This document shows, in pieces, positions 1 to 8,408 of a stretch of DNA of 48,619 bases (its first letter is position 1; each line of letters begins with the position of its first letter). This DNA is from Verrucomicrobiaceae bacterium (lineage in GTDB: Bacteria; Verrucomicrobiota; Verrucomicrobiia; Verrucomicrobiales; Verrucomicrobiaceae). The stretch is from contig JAIYDW010000202.1 in assembly GCA_027487315.1 (NCBI GenBank), positions 1 through 48,619 of the forward strand. Reading direction: 5' to 3'. The position numbers were made by a program, and so were the translations under genes. The notes below the pieces were generated by a model. It ran no database searches. It saw only the letters and a list, made by a program, of their open reading frames with translations, and had not been told where the DNA came from.

Positions 1-594
1 AATTTGACCGAGGACGAGCCCGTGCAGGCGGCGATTGACGCTGTGGTGCGGGGCTTTGGTGGGATCGATATCGTGGTGAGCAATGCGGGGATTTTTCCGA
101 AGAACGAGTTTCTTGGGGAGATGACACAGGGGGACTGGGATCGGACGATTTTGATCAATTTGACGAGTCATCAGAAGTTGATGAACAAGACGGTGCCGTT
201 TGTGAAGAAGGGGGTGGATGCGAGCATCATCTTTGTGGGGAGTCGGAACTTTAAGGCGCCGGGGCCGGGGGCGGCGGCTTATTCGTGCAGCAAGGCGGCG
301 TTGACACAGTTGTGCCGAGTGGCGTCGCTTGAGTTGGCACCTAGCAAGGTGCGGGTGAACATTGTGCATCCAGACGCGGTGTTTGATACGAAGCTGTGGA
401 CGCCTGAGGCGTTGGAGCGGAGTGCGGTGCGATACGGGATGACGGTGGAGGAGTATAAGACGAAGAATTTGATGAAGGTGGAGATCAAGTCGAAGGACAT
501 CGGGAACATGGTGGCAGCGATGGCATCGTCGTTGTTCTCGAAAGTGACGGGGGCACAGATTCCGGTGGATGGCGGAAATGATCGGGTGATTTGA
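1..594 (+). CDS. Bifunctional rhamnulose-phosphate aldolase/short-chain dehydrogenase-like protein, C-terminal part (5' end outside window)
   Basis: The reading frame is open from the first base, so the gene begins upstream; a TTG at 4 could be read as a start but it would leave out the nucleotide-binding region. The visible 197 codons are the second half of a short-chain dehydrogenase: the NAG motif (VVSNAGIFP), the catalytic Ser in the strand IIFVGS, and the YxxxK pair in AYSCSKAAL. The glycine-rich TGxxxGxG segment is missing because of the window edge. The tail (HPDAVFDT, then VEEYK, then TGAQIPVDGGNDRVI) resembles the C-terminus I associate with large bifunctional aldolase/dehydrogenases (RhaD/YuxG-like), which split rhamnulose-1-phosphate and oxidise lactaldehyde. 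That family assignment is recognition from memory; membership of the SDR superfamily is much surer. If correct, the aldolase half lies just upstream. Confidence 0.75.
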   Translation, partial: NLTEDEPVQAAIDAVVRGFGGIDIVVSNAGIFPKNEFLGEMTQGDWDRTILINLTSHQKLMNKTVPFVKKGVDASIIFVGSRNFKAPGPGAAAYSCSKAALTQLCRVASLELAPSKVRVNIVHPDAVFDTKLWTPEALERSAVRYGMTVEEYKTKNLMKVEIKSKDIGNMVAAMASSLFSKVTGAQIPVDGGNDRVI

Positions 595-658
595 TCACTC
601 CGATTTGTTTCAGGGCGTGTCTTGCAAAGCAGAAAGGGTGATGCAGGGTGGCGACCCC

Positions 659-1180
659 ATGGTTGACCTCGTCTCTCAATTACTCGCATTTTTCTTCAAG
701 CAAAGTCCGTCCGTTATTTGGAGGCGGATTCGTGAGCGTGACATGCCGTGGATTGTGCAGTTGGCGGTGTATGGGTTTTGTGGGGTTTTGGCGACTGTGG
801 TAGCGGTCACGCAGATTGTGATTTTATCGAAAACGGTCATTCCAGCCTATGAAGGTATGATGGTGGACGGTGCGGCGATCAGTGATGACTTGAGGGCTAA
901 AAATCTGCTGATCAACAATACGATTTCGTTCCTGACGACGAATGTATTCGTCTACTTCATGAATGTGATGCTGGTGTTTAAGCGGGGGAGGCACCATCCC
1001 TGGATGGAGTTTTTGTATTTTACTGTGATTAATGGGCTGAGTTTTGGGCTGAGTCAGGTAGCTGGCCCTTGGCTGGTGCATCAATTCGGAGTAGGAACCA
1101 ATGTGGCGATTGCGACGAACACGGTGTTTGCGGCGCTAATCAACTTCGTGGCGCGGAAGTTCTTTGTGTTTAAGGGGTAG
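659..1180 (+). CDS. GtrA-like multi-pass membrane protein
   Basis: A protein of about 173 residues with four hydrophobic segments: VQLAVYGFCGVLATVVAV near the N-terminus, a segment around FLTTNVFVYFMNVMLVF, one in FLYFTVINGLSFGLS, and a last one in IATNTVFAALINFVARKFFVF. The closing pattern (N-F-x-x-R-K-x-F-V-F) and the first-helix Y-G-x-x-G are typical of GtrA family proteins, small inner-membrane proteins linked to flipping polyprenyl-linked sugars or to cell-surface polysaccharides. It has a longer loop than usual between helices 1 and 2 (residues about 45-70). Start chosen at ATG 659; ATG 641 and TTG 605 are in frame upstream, and ATG 641 has AAAGGG close in front, so the start is uncertain. 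It lies 64 bases after the dehydrogenase and could be cotranscribed with it. Confidence 0.7.
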   Translation: MVDLVSQLLAFFFKQSPSVIWRRIRERDMPWIVQLAVYGFCGVLATVVAVTQIVILSKTVIPAYEGMMVDGAAISDDLRAKNLLINNTISFLTTNVFVYFMNVMLVFKRGRHHPWMEFLYFTVINGLSFGLSQVAGPWLVHQFGVGTNVAIATNTVFAALINFVARKFFVFKG

Positions 1181-1229
1181 CTCAAAATTCCATGAGACAG
1201 CGGGTGGAATGGCGGTAGATTAGGGGACT

Positions 1230-1760
1230 ATGCCAACAGGAGTGGAATCTTTTTTTACCCCCTTTAACACGTTTTTGATGGGCTTTGCGCTCGGAGCGGT
1301 GTTTCTCATCATGGCGATGTATTCGCACTGGAAGACGAAACGCGAGTTCAAGCGGTATCAGAGGCATTTGAGTGACAAGCTGGAGTTGGACTCGAGGAAC
1401 ATTCAGGAGTTGAATAAGGAGCGGTCGAAGCTGGCGCAGGAGAGTGAGCATTTGAGGCTGCAGGTGGCGCGGTTGAATGAGAAGCCGGAGAACAAGTTGC
1501 AGCGGGAGTTGGAGATTTTGGCGAGAGCTGAGAAGCACATGATGATCAATGCACCGGGGTTTGCGCCGGCGTGGGAGATGGCGAAGTCGCAGGCGATGTC
1601 GCAGCTGGAGACAGAAGAGAAGGGGATGTCGTTTCCGCAGAAGATCTTCCGGAAGTTGCTAGGACCGAGTTCTGGAGGCGGTCAAGCGGCGTTGGCAGAG
1701 GCCTCGGCGGGATCGAGCAACGGAAGCAAGTCGGAGTCAGGATTGGGGTCGGGGCAATAA
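1230..1760 (+). CDS. Membrane-anchored coiled-coil protein of unknown function
   Basis: A protein of 176 residues that I do not recognise as a named family. Residues about 13-31 (FLMGFALGAVFLIMAMYSHW) form one transmembrane helix close to the N-terminus. It is followed by a highly charged helical stretch, about residues 36-95, with heptad-like Leu spacing (for example LELDSRNIQELNKERSKL) that reads as a coiled coil. The last 30 residues are Gly/Ser/Ala-rich and probably disordered. The expected topology is a single N-terminal anchor with the coil in the cytoplasm, in the style of small scaffolding proteins. The stop is 24 bases before the next start, so it probably forms an operon with the HAD phosphatase; nothing in the sequence shows a functional link. 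Confidence 0.75.
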   Translation: MPTGVESFFTPFNTFLMGFALGAVFLIMAMYSHWKTKREFKRYQRHLSDKLELDSRNIQELNKERSKLAQESEHLRLQVARLNEKPENKLQRELEILARAEKHMMINAPGFAPAWEMAKSQAMSQLETEEKGMSFPQKIFRKLLGPSSGGGQAALAEASAGSSNGSKSESGLGSGQ

Positions 1761-1772
1761 GTTCCGGAGTGC

Positions 1773-1779
1773 AGGGGAG
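1773..1779 (+). promoter_or_regulatory. Ribosome binding site of the HAD gene
   Basis: AGGGGAG lies five bases before ATG 1785. It is one of the few strong Shine-Dalgarno matches in the window. It supports the longer HAD start over the internal ATG at 1830. Confidence 0.6.
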
Positions 1780-1784
1780 ACTCG

Positions 1785-2414
1785 ATGCGATCTTGGAATC
1801 TGACAGCCTGGGCGGACTCGCGATTTGTGATGCCGGAGAGGTCATTTCGGGGGATCATTTTTGATTGTGACGGGACGCTGGTGGACTCGATGCCGATTCA
1901 CTATGTGGCGTGGGTGGAGTCGTTGAATCATCATGGGGCGCCGTTTGACTTTACGGAGGAGATTTTTTACTCGCTGGCAGGGGTGCGGGAGCAGGATGTG
2001 GTGAAGATGTTGAATGAGCAGTATGGAAGCGCGGTCGATCCGGATGGGGTGGCGGAATACAAATTTGAACTATTTCAGAAGCGGATGAAAGAGGTAGGCG
2101 AGATAGCGCCGGTGGCGGATTTGGCGCGGCGGGCTCACCTGGAGGGGATGCCGATTGCGGTGGCTTCGGGGAGTGAGGAGGAGACGGTGCGCGGGGTCTT
2201 GGTGGCGAATGATTTGGAGCGATTGTTTGAAGTGATCATCACGCCGAAGCTTGTGCAGCGGGGGAAGCCGGCACCGGACATGTTTTTGTTGGCGGCGGAG
2301 CGTTTAGGTGTGGCACCGGAGGATTGCGTGGTTTTTGAGGATGGGGAATCCGGGATGCAGGCGGCGCGGGCGGCGGGGATGGCAGCGGTGTTTGTGCCAC
2401 GGACCGTGCGGTAG
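1785..2414 (+). CDS. HAD-superfamily phosphatase/beta-phosphoglucomutase-like
   Basis: A 209-residue haloacid-dehalogenase enzyme with a full motif set. Motif I is IIFDCDGTLVDSMP (nucleophile Asp and acid/base Asp two residues later); motif II is the Ser in AVASGSEEETV; the motif III Lys is in RGKPAPDMFL; motif IV is VVFEDGESGMQAARAAGM. The helical cap between motifs I and II and the KPAPDxFL signature place it with the beta-phosphoglucomutase/sugar-phosphate phosphatase subgroup, which hydrolyses or isomerises small phosphosugars in the cytoplasm. The exact substrate cannot be read from sequence. The first 15 residues are an extra tail before the fold; a start at 1830 would remove it, but the ribosome site favours 1785. 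A strong hairpin follows the stop by ten bases. Confidence 0.88.
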   Translation: MRSWNLTAWADSRFVMPERSFRGIIFDCDGTLVDSMPIHYVAWVESLNHHGAPFDFTEEIFYSLAGVREQDVVKMLNEQYGSAVDPDGVAEYKFELFQKRMKEVGEIAPVADLARRAHLEGMPIAVASGSEEETVRGVLVANDLERLFEVIITPKLVQRGKPAPDMFLLAAERLGVAPEDCVVFEDGESGMQAARAAGMAAVFVPRTVR

Positions 2415-2423
2415 GGCAGAAAA

Positions 2424-2451
2424 AGCCCCGACCGGCGAACCGGGCGGGGCT
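2424..2451 (-). terminator. Rho-independent terminator, shared by convergent genes
   Basis: A stem AGCCCCG (2424-2430) pairs with CGGGGCT (2445-2451), and a second inner stem CCGG/CCGG (2432-2435, 2440-2443) closes on a CGAA tetraloop; one A-G mismatch separates the two. On the minus strand the hairpin is followed by a T run (the A run at 2419-2424), so it is a canonical terminator for the oxidoreductase gene read leftwards. It also sits just behind the HAD stop, so it may serve both directions, though there is no T run on the + side. Confidence 0.85.
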
Positions 2452-2481
2452 GGGTGGGAACCGGAGTGTCCGGTTGCGCTA

Positions 2482-3939
2482 TCAGACTGGGAGCCAGCCG
2501 TCGCGATAGGCAGGGCGGGCGACGTATTGGTTTGCGGCCTCGGTATTAGTGACCTTCATAGCGGCTTTGTCCCACTGGACGCTCTGTTGGGCGCGTACAG
2601 CGAGGTTGCCGAGGAGGACGAACTCGGTGAGGGGGCAGGAGTAGTCGAAGTTCGAGCTGGGTTTTCCGCCATTGACGATGTGGTGGGCCCACTCGCCTTG
2701 GGGGTTGTTTGGCATGACGCTGCGCTCTTCGGTTTGTTTGATTTTGCCGGCCTTCATATCGAGGCGCACCTGGGTGTAGCGCTCTTCATTATAGATGACC
2801 GGGCTGGAGCAGTAAGCTTCGCCTTCGAAGACGGTGCCTTCGGTGCCGATGAACATCATGCCGCTGCTGGCCTTTTCGAATGACTTTTTGGCGAGGTCGC
2901 TGGTCATGTGAGGGGAGATTTCGGGCTTGTTAGGTGAGCCGTCTTTCATGCCATCATTCCAGGTGACCTTAAGGGCCTTGTGTTTGCCAGCCGGCATGTG
3001 GTAGACCAAAGAACTCCATTGGGGAGCACAGGTGGCGCTGATTTGACTACTTACGGCGTCGATTTTCTCGGGGATAAGTTGCCCGAGGATGGAGAAGGTG
3101 GCATCCATGATGTGGCAACCCATGTCACCGAGGGCGCCAGAGCCGAATTGCCACCACCCACGCCAGGAGAAGGGGTGGATGCTATTGTTGCCTTTCCAAG
3201 CTTTAACGCCTTCGGGCATGACCATTTCGAAGTAGGGTTCGGAGGCTTCGGTGGAAAGCCAGAGGTCCCAATCGAGATTGGTGGGGGCGTCCATGACCTT
3301 TTTCTCGAAGGGGTATTGAGGCCAGATGGGGCGGTTGGTCCAGAGACGGATTTCCTGAAGGTCACCGATGGCACCTTGTTCGATCCATTCTTTAGCGAGG
3401 CGCTGGCCTTCCATGGTGCGGCCCTGGTTGCCCATTTGGGTGACGATTTTGGCGTCGGTGGCGGCTTTGTGGAGATTGCGGACCTCGGAGATGTAGTTGC
3501 AGAGAGGTTTTTGGACACAGACGTGCTTGCCATGTTTGATGGCGTGCATTGCTGCAGCGTAGTGAGTGTGGTCGGGGGTTGAGACGATGACGGCGTCGAT
3601 GTCCTTGGCCATCTCGTCGAACATTTTGCGGAAGTCTTTGTACAGCTTTGGAGCTGGTGGTGCTTTTTCGCCGGAGTCGAGGTGGTGTTTTTCGCGTTTT
3701 TTGGCTGCTTCGTCGAGGCGGTCTTGATCGACATCAACGAGGGCGACGACGTTGTGGCCGAGAGTGATGGCTTGGGTGTCGGACTGGCCTTTTCCATTGG
3801 CGCCAATGATGGCGATGTTGAGACGCTTGCCTGCGGCGTTTTGACCCCTGAGCAAGAGGTTCGGAGCCGTGAAGAGGCCTGCAGCGAGGCTGGCGGAGGA
3901 GCCGATGAAGCGGCGACGTGAGAATGCGGAACTTACCAT
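2482..3939 (-). CDS. Gfo/Idh/MocA family oxidoreductase with Tat signal
   Basis: A 485-residue NAD(P)-dependent oxidoreductase of the Gfo/Idh/MocA type. The N-terminus MVSSAFSRRRFIGSS has a twin-arginine export signal followed by a hydrophobic Ala/Leu stretch, so it probably acts in the periplasm. The Rossmann motif is IAIIGANGKGQ, and the family signature EKPL appears as CVQKPLCN around residue 150 (Gln in place of Glu). The rest is the alpha/beta catalytic domain, with GALGDMGCHIMD carrying the likely catalytic His. Such exported members are very abundant in Planctomycetota and Verrucomicrobiota and are thought to act on sugars; the substrate is unknown. ATG 3939 was chosen because the upstream frame to 4008 begins with TTG and would bury the Tat signal. 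It ends at the shared terminator. Confidence 0.9.
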   Translation of the reverse strand: MVSSAFSRRRFIGSSASLAAGLFTAPNLLLRGQNAAGKRLNIAIIGANGKGQSDTQAITLGHNVVALVDVDQDRLDEAAKKREKHHLDSGEKAPPAPKLYKDFRKMFDEMAKDIDAVIVSTPDHTHYAAAMHAIKHGKHVCVQKPLCNYISEVRNLHKAATDAKIVTQMGNQGRTMEGQRLAKEWIEQGAIGDLQEIRLWTNRPIWPQYPFEKKVMDAPTNLDWDLWLSTEASEPYFEMVMPEGVKAWKGNNSIHPFSWRGWWQFGSGALGDMGCHIMDATFSILGQLIPEKIDAVSSQISATCAPQWSSLVYHMPAGKHKALKVTWNDGMKDGSPNKPEISPHMTSDLAKKSFEKASSGMMFIGTEGTVFEGEAYCSSPVIYNEERYTQVRLDMKAGKIKQTEERSVMPNNPQGEWAHHIVNGGKPSSNFDYSCPLTEFVLLGNLAVRAQQSVQWDKAAMKVTNTEAANQYVARPAYRDGWLPV

Positions 3940-4188
3940 GGATTTTTCGATTCGTAGGGTTTGGGTTGGAAGGCTTGATGCGTTGGGAACAAGGCCGGAA
4001 GAGAACAACGAAGATCACCTTCGGTTATTGCACAAAAGAGCGTAGGCAAGATGGAGATTGGAGTCGAGACCGAAATCGAGAAAGATCGAAAGAATAGAAA
4101 AGGTGTTGCCAGTTGAAAGTGGCTCTGCCAGCTTACGGGCTAGTTTGGGCGCGGTTTTCAACCCGGACCGCCATCCGACTCTCTTCTA
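3940..4188. promoter_or_regulatory. Divergent intergenic region between oxidoreductase and pyrophosphatase
   Basis: These 249 bases must hold the promoters of both divergent genes. I see no convincing -35/-10 pair, hairpin or riboswitch-like structure. A TTGCCA at about 4106 has no good -10 box at the right distance. Confidence 0.4.
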
Positions 4189-6270
4189 ATGAATTCGATA
4201 TTGATGTCTCAAGGTATTGTTTTGTCCATCGGACTGGCTGCGGTCGGGCTGGTCGTGGCCGCTGTGTTGATTCGGCAAATTTTGGCAGCGTCTGCCGGCA
4301 ATGAGAGGATGCACGAGATTGCAAAAGCTGTGCAAGAGGGAGCGAACGCCTACCTTAACAAGCAGATGACCGCAGTGCTGGCGATTGCAGCTTTGATGTT
4401 TGCGGCTGTGTGGTGGTTGAGAAACGGAGCTACTGCGGCTGGGTTTGTGGTGGGGGCGCTGTGCTCGCTGCTGGCGGGTTACATTGGGATGTTTATTGCG
4501 GTGCGTGCGAACGTGAGGACGGCGCAGGCGGCATCGGTGGGGTCTCATCCAGCGCTGCGGATTGCTTTCAATGGGGGCGCAGTGACGGGGTTGCTGGTGG
4601 TGGCTCTGGGTTTGATGTCAGTGGCGGGGTTTTACCTGATTTCGTTGAAGCTGAATACGGGCAATCCGAACGCGGTGAAGATCGCGATTGATTCTCTGGT
4701 GGGTCTGGCGTTGGGAAGTTCTCTGGTGAGCGTGTTTGCCCGACTGGGCGGAGGGATTTACACGAAGGCTGCGGATGTGGGGGCGGATTTGGTGGGTAAG
4801 ATCGAGCAGAATTTGAACGAGGATGATCCACGTAATCCGGCGACTATTGCCGATAACGTGGGGGATAATGTGGGTGACTGCGCGGGAATGGCGGCGGACG
4901 TCTTTGAGACGTATGCGGTAAGTTTGATTGGCGCAGTGCTCGTGGGATTCCTGACGACGAGCGGAGGTGGAGATGGTCCTTTGGTGTTTCCGTTCGTGTT
5001 GTGCGGATTGTCGATTATTTCATCGTTGATCGGCATTGGGTTTGTGAATTTTGTGAAGCAAGAGGCGACCAAGGCCTTAGTCGGTGGAGTGGCGGTTTCG
5101 GGAGTGATTTCGGCGCTGTTATTCAAGTGGGCGACAGCTGAACTTTTCCCACAAGGATTGAAGGTGGGAGAACGGTTGGTGACGAGTGATAGTTTGTTTT
5201 ATTGCGCGTTGGTGGGGTTGGTGTTGACCTTCTTGGTGGTGTGGATCACGAACTATTTCACATCGACGCATCACCATCCTGTGCGTCGGATTGCGAAGGC
5301 TTCGGAGACCGGGCATGCAACGAATATCATTGCAGGGATCAGTGTTGGGCATCATGCTACCCTGCTGCCAGTGCTGGCGATTTCGGCATCGATTTGGTGC
5401 TGCTATGATTGGGCAGGATTGTATGGGATTGCGATTGCGGTGGTGTCGATGCTTAGCTTATCGGGGATTATCATCTCGTTGGACGCGTTCGGGCCGATCA
5501 CGGACAATGCTGGCGGGATTGCGGTGATGTCGGGGTTACCTGAGGAAGTGCGCAGAATCACGGATGAACTGGATGCGGTGGGGAACACGATGAAGGCAGT
5601 GACCAAGGGTTACGCTATTGCTTCGGCAGGCTTGGCGGCGATGGTGCTGTTTGGTTCTTACGTTGAGGATTTGAAGGCTCACCTGCTTCATTTGACGGGT
5701 GAGATTCCGAATCTGGCTTTTGATTTGACCAATCCCCATATCATCATCGGGATGTTCATCGGGGGGTTGCTACCCTATTTATTCACGGCGTTCAGCATGG
5801 ATGCGGTGGGGAATGCGGCCGGAGCTGTGGTGCGCGAAGTGAGGCGACAGATTCTGGCGAAACCCGGGATCTTGACTGGGCAGGATGTCCCTGACTATGG
5901 CGAGTGTGTGGGGATTGTGACGAAGGCGGCGCTTCGTCAGATGGTGGTGCCTGCATTGCTGCCGTTGGTTTTTGTGATTGCCGCCGGATTCATGGGCAAG
6001 GAGGCGTTGGGCGGGTTGCTAATCGGGACGATTGTAACGGGATTGTTTGTGGGCATCGCGATGACATCTGCGGGCGGGGCCTGGGACAATGCGAAGAAAT
6101 ACATTGAAGAAGGGAATCACGGGGGGAAGGGCTCGTTTGCTCACCAAGCGGCGGTGACGGGAGATACAGTTGGTGATCCTTACAAGGACACAGCAGGACC
6201 AGCGGTGAATCCGATGATTAAGGTCGTGAACATCCTGGCGATTTTGATGATTCCTGTTTTCTTCAAATAA
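4189..6270 (+). CDS. hppA: Membrane-bound ion-translocating pyrophosphatase
   Basis: A 693-residue multi-pass membrane enzyme, the usual length for bacterial proteins of this family. It couples hydrolysis of pyrophosphate to pumping H+ (or Na+) across the inner membrane. The diagnostic substrate-binding region is present: [17 protein letters not shown] followed by an Asp-rich block with [20 protein letters not shown] and [12 protein letters not shown] (residues about 188-243). The C-terminal conserved Lys/Asp cluster is seen in [17 protein letters not shown]. The motif [12 protein letters not shown] has Lys where potassium-dependent members have Ala, which in this family marks the potassium-independent, proton-pumping subtype; that subtype call is inference. 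It stands alone, with 243 bases to the next start. No strong ribosome site precedes ATG 4189. Confidence 0.96.
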   Translation: MNSILMSQGIVLSIGLAAVGLVVAAVLIRQILAASAGNERMHEIAKAVQEGANAYLNKQMTAVLAIAALMFAAVWWLRNGATAAGFVVGALCSLLAGYIGMFIAVRANVRTAQAASVGSHPALRIAFNGGAVTGLLVVALGLMSVAGFYLISLKLNTGNPNAVKIAIDSLVGLALGSSLVSVFARLGGGIYTKAADVGADLVGKIEQNLNEDDPRNPATIADNVGDNVGDCAGMAADVFETYAVSLIGAVLVGFLTTSGGGDGPLVFPFVLCGLSIISSLIGIGFVNFVKQEATKALVGGVAVSGVISALLFKWATAELFPQGLKVGERLVTSDSLFYCALVGLVLTFLVVWITNYFTSTHHHPVRRIAKASETGHATNIIAGISVGHHATLLPVLAISASIWCCYDWAGLYGIAIAVVSMLSLSGIIISLDAFGPITDNAGGIAVMSGLPEEVRRITDELDAVGNTMKAVTKGYAIASAGLAAMVLFGSYVEDLKAHLLHLTGEIPNLAFDLTNPHIIIGMFIGGLLPYLFTAFSMDAVGNAAGAVVREVRRQILAKPGILTGQDVPDYGECVGIVTKAALRQMVVPALLPLVFVIAAGFMGKEALGGLLIGTIVTGLFVGIAMTSAGGAWDNAKKYIEEGNHGGKGSFAHQAAVTGDTVGDPYKDTAGPAVNPMIKVVNILAILMIPVFFK

Positions 6271-6513
6271 GGTCAGCTGAATCTCCCAAGCAACATTTTG
6301 ATGCTCGCATTGGGCCCGTAGATCAGGAGGTTTTTCTTTTCAATCCGTCAATGGGTTATTGGCAGGATCTCCGACCAGAAGGCTTGTTTTGGCACGATTC
6401 AGATATTCTGATATTTTATTTTGTGGTGAAAGACTGTTGGCCCAGTGACGTAGGTTGATTGTTAGGCTTTAAGTTGAACTACCCTTTTAAAACTCAAATA
6501 CCCTCTTTTGATC

Positions 6514-7848
6514 ATGAAAATGCACCCCAATTGCCAAGGTAATCACCTCGACTTACGTGGTGGTGTGAATAGGCGCGATTTTTTGTATGTTGGAATGATG
6601 GGAGGTATTGGACTTTCGTTGCCTGAACTTCTTCGTCTTGAGGCCGCAATGGAGGTTGCGCCGGTCGAGAGCTTTAAGCCGGTAGCTGATTCGATCATTC
6701 ACATCTATCTGCCTGGTGGGATGGCGCAGCATGAGTCTTGGGACCCTAAACCCTTTGCGGCGCCCGATTATCGTGGTCCTTACAGTCCTATTAAGACGAG
6801 TATTCCAGGTGAATATGTCGGAGCAACGTTCGCCGAAACGGCCAAAATCATGGATCGCTTGACTGTGATTCGTTCGATGACCCATGGGGAAGCTGCTCAT
6901 GAACGTGGAACACACAACATGTTTACAGGCTACAGGCCGAGCCCGGCAATCAAGTTTCCGAGCTTTGGATCAGTGATCTCGCACGAACTTGGATCGCGTG
7001 AAAACTTGCCTCCGTATGTTGCTGTGCCGAATCAGTCTATTCCTGATCAAGGGACAGGTTATATGAGCAGTGCGTTTGGACCTTTTGCGCTGGGCAGTGA
7101 CCCAGCCGATAAGGGCTTTTCGGTGCGTGATTTGCTCTCCCCTGCGGATATCGATACAAAGCGTTTTGATCGGCGGCGTTCGCTGCTGGGTACGGTGGAT
7201 GAGCATTTCCGAACGATCGAGAAGTCTGACTCGATTACGGCTATGGATAGTTTTTATCAGGCTGCCTATGGCTTGATCAGCAGTCAGAAGGCAAGGGAGG
7301 CCTTTGATCTGACCAAGGAACCTGAAAAACTGCGTGACGAGTATGGTCGCAATCAGGCTGGACAAAGATTTTTGCTGGCTCGGCGATTGGTTGAGTCGGG
7401 CGTGCGGATGGTTTCAGTGACCTACGGAAGTTGGGACCACCATTCGAATATCAAAGGATCCTTCGATAAGGGCGGCCCTGAGTTTGATAAAGGCTTTGCC
7501 CGTTTGATCCGCGATTTGGAAGACCGGGGAATGCTGGACAGAACACTGGTCTTGGTGAGTTCCGAATTCGGACGCACCCCAAAGATCAACAGTACGAATG
7601 GACGGGATCACTGGCCACGCGTCTTTTCGGTGGCAATGGCTGGTGGCGGCGTTAAACGCGGATACATTCATGGTGCATCTGATGCGCTTGGAGGGGAACC
7701 GGACCGCGATGCCGTTGGCCCAGAAGATTTGGCCAAAACCATGTACCGTTTGCTTGGTATCAATGGAGAAAAGCGGATCGTGGCCGATGGTGGGCGTCCG
7801 ATCGACATCATCAATGGTGGGCGAATTATGTCTGAACTACTGGTGTAG
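6514..7848 (+). CDS. DUF1501 family protein, Tat-exported
   Basis: A 444-residue protein with a Tat-like N-terminus (VNRRDFLYVGMMGGIGLSL) and the alkaline-phosphatase/sulfatase-like DUF1501 fold. Recognisable landmarks are IIHIYLPGGMAQHESWDPKP, MTHGEAAHERGTHNMFTGYR and, near the C-terminus, VLVSSEFGRTPKIN followed by GRDHWP. Family members are exported proteins of unknown biochemical activity that are multiplied in Planctomycetota and Verrucomicrobiota, usually paired with a DUF1549/DUF1553 cytochrome. Here no such partner is adjacent, which is unusual. The start could be TTG 6508, ATG 6514 or ATG 6520; 6514 was taken. The 3' end overlaps the convergent FabZ-like gene by 23 bases. Confidence 0.9.
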   Translation: MKMHPNCQGNHLDLRGGVNRRDFLYVGMMGGIGLSLPELLRLEAAMEVAPVESFKPVADSIIHIYLPGGMAQHESWDPKPFAAPDYRGPYSPIKTSIPGEYVGATFAETAKIMDRLTVIRSMTHGEAAHERGTHNMFTGYRPSPAIKFPSFGSVISHELGSRENLPPYVAVPNQSIPDQGTGYMSSAFGPFALGSDPADKGFSVRDLLSPADIDTKRFDRRRSLLGTVDEHFRTIEKSDSITAMDSFYQAAYGLISSQKAREAFDLTKEPEKLRDEYGRNQAGQRFLLARRLVESGVRMVSVTYGSWDHHSNIKGSFDKGGPEFDKGFARLIRDLEDRGMLDRTLVLVSSEFGRTPKINSTNGRDHWPRVFSVAMAGGGVKRGYIHGASDALGGEPDRDAVGPEDLAKTMYRLLGINGEKRIVADGGRPIDIINGGRIMSELLV

Positions 7849-8302
7849 TCGCCGAGATACGTCCACTGAGGGTGACTTGACCTTCTAGAAGACAAGTGCC
7901 GTCCGCTGAGGTGATCATTCCCGTCGCGAGGACTAGGCTATCTAGGCGCCCGGAAATGCGTGCGTGAATGCGTAAGACGTTTCCCGAGGTAATCGTGCCC
8001 AGGATCTTAACTTGTCTAACTGCCGTCAGTTTGAGTTCCGCGAGTGCTGGGATTGTTGGATCTGTTTGAGCTGCTATGCCAGCAACTTGCGCGAGGGCCT
8101 CAATCATCAGCACTCCAGGCATGATTGGGTGGCCTGGAAAGTGCCCAGACAGGAAAGATGCTTGTTCTCGCAGTCGGTATAATCCAACTGCCTCAAGACC
8201 CGGAGTGAGGGACTCTAGCTGATCGATAAAACGAAACTCTGGACCGTGAGGAAGGGAAGCTAGTGCAGAGGTGAGGTCTGTTTCGTTGAGTTCAGTAGCC
8301 AT
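7826..8302 (-). CDS. fabZ: FabZ-like 3-hydroxyacyl-ACP dehydratase
   Basis: A 158-residue hot-dog fold protein. The active-site segment FLSGHFPGHPIMPGVLMIEA holds the catalytic His, and the helix Glu follows in IEALAQVAG, as in FabZ, which removes water from 3-hydroxyacyl-ACP in fatty-acid elongation. The length and the N-terminal LPHGPEFRFIDQL also fit FabZ. It is not next to lpx or other fab genes, so it may be a second copy or may serve another acyl-chain pathway; the gene symbol is therefore tentative. ATG 8302 was chosen over the TTG at 8317. It is divergent from the ThuA-like gene with about 106 bases between them, and its end overlaps the DUF1501 gene. Confidence 0.85.
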   Translation of the reverse strand: MATELNETDLTSALASLPHGPEFRFIDQLESLTPGLEAVGLYRLREQASFLSGHFPGHPIMPGVLMIEALAQVAGIAAQTDPTIPALAELKLTAVRQVKILGTITSGNVLRIHARISGRLDSLVLATGMITSADGTCLLEGQVTLSGRISATTPVVQT

Positions 8303-8408
8303 GTTCGTTGAAGGCAAGGGGTTGCTTTTCGTATGTGTGAGGGAAAATGATTTCGCGAAAGATATGGTTTGCTGAAATGGAGACTACTGAGATCGTCGTT
8401 GTACAAAT

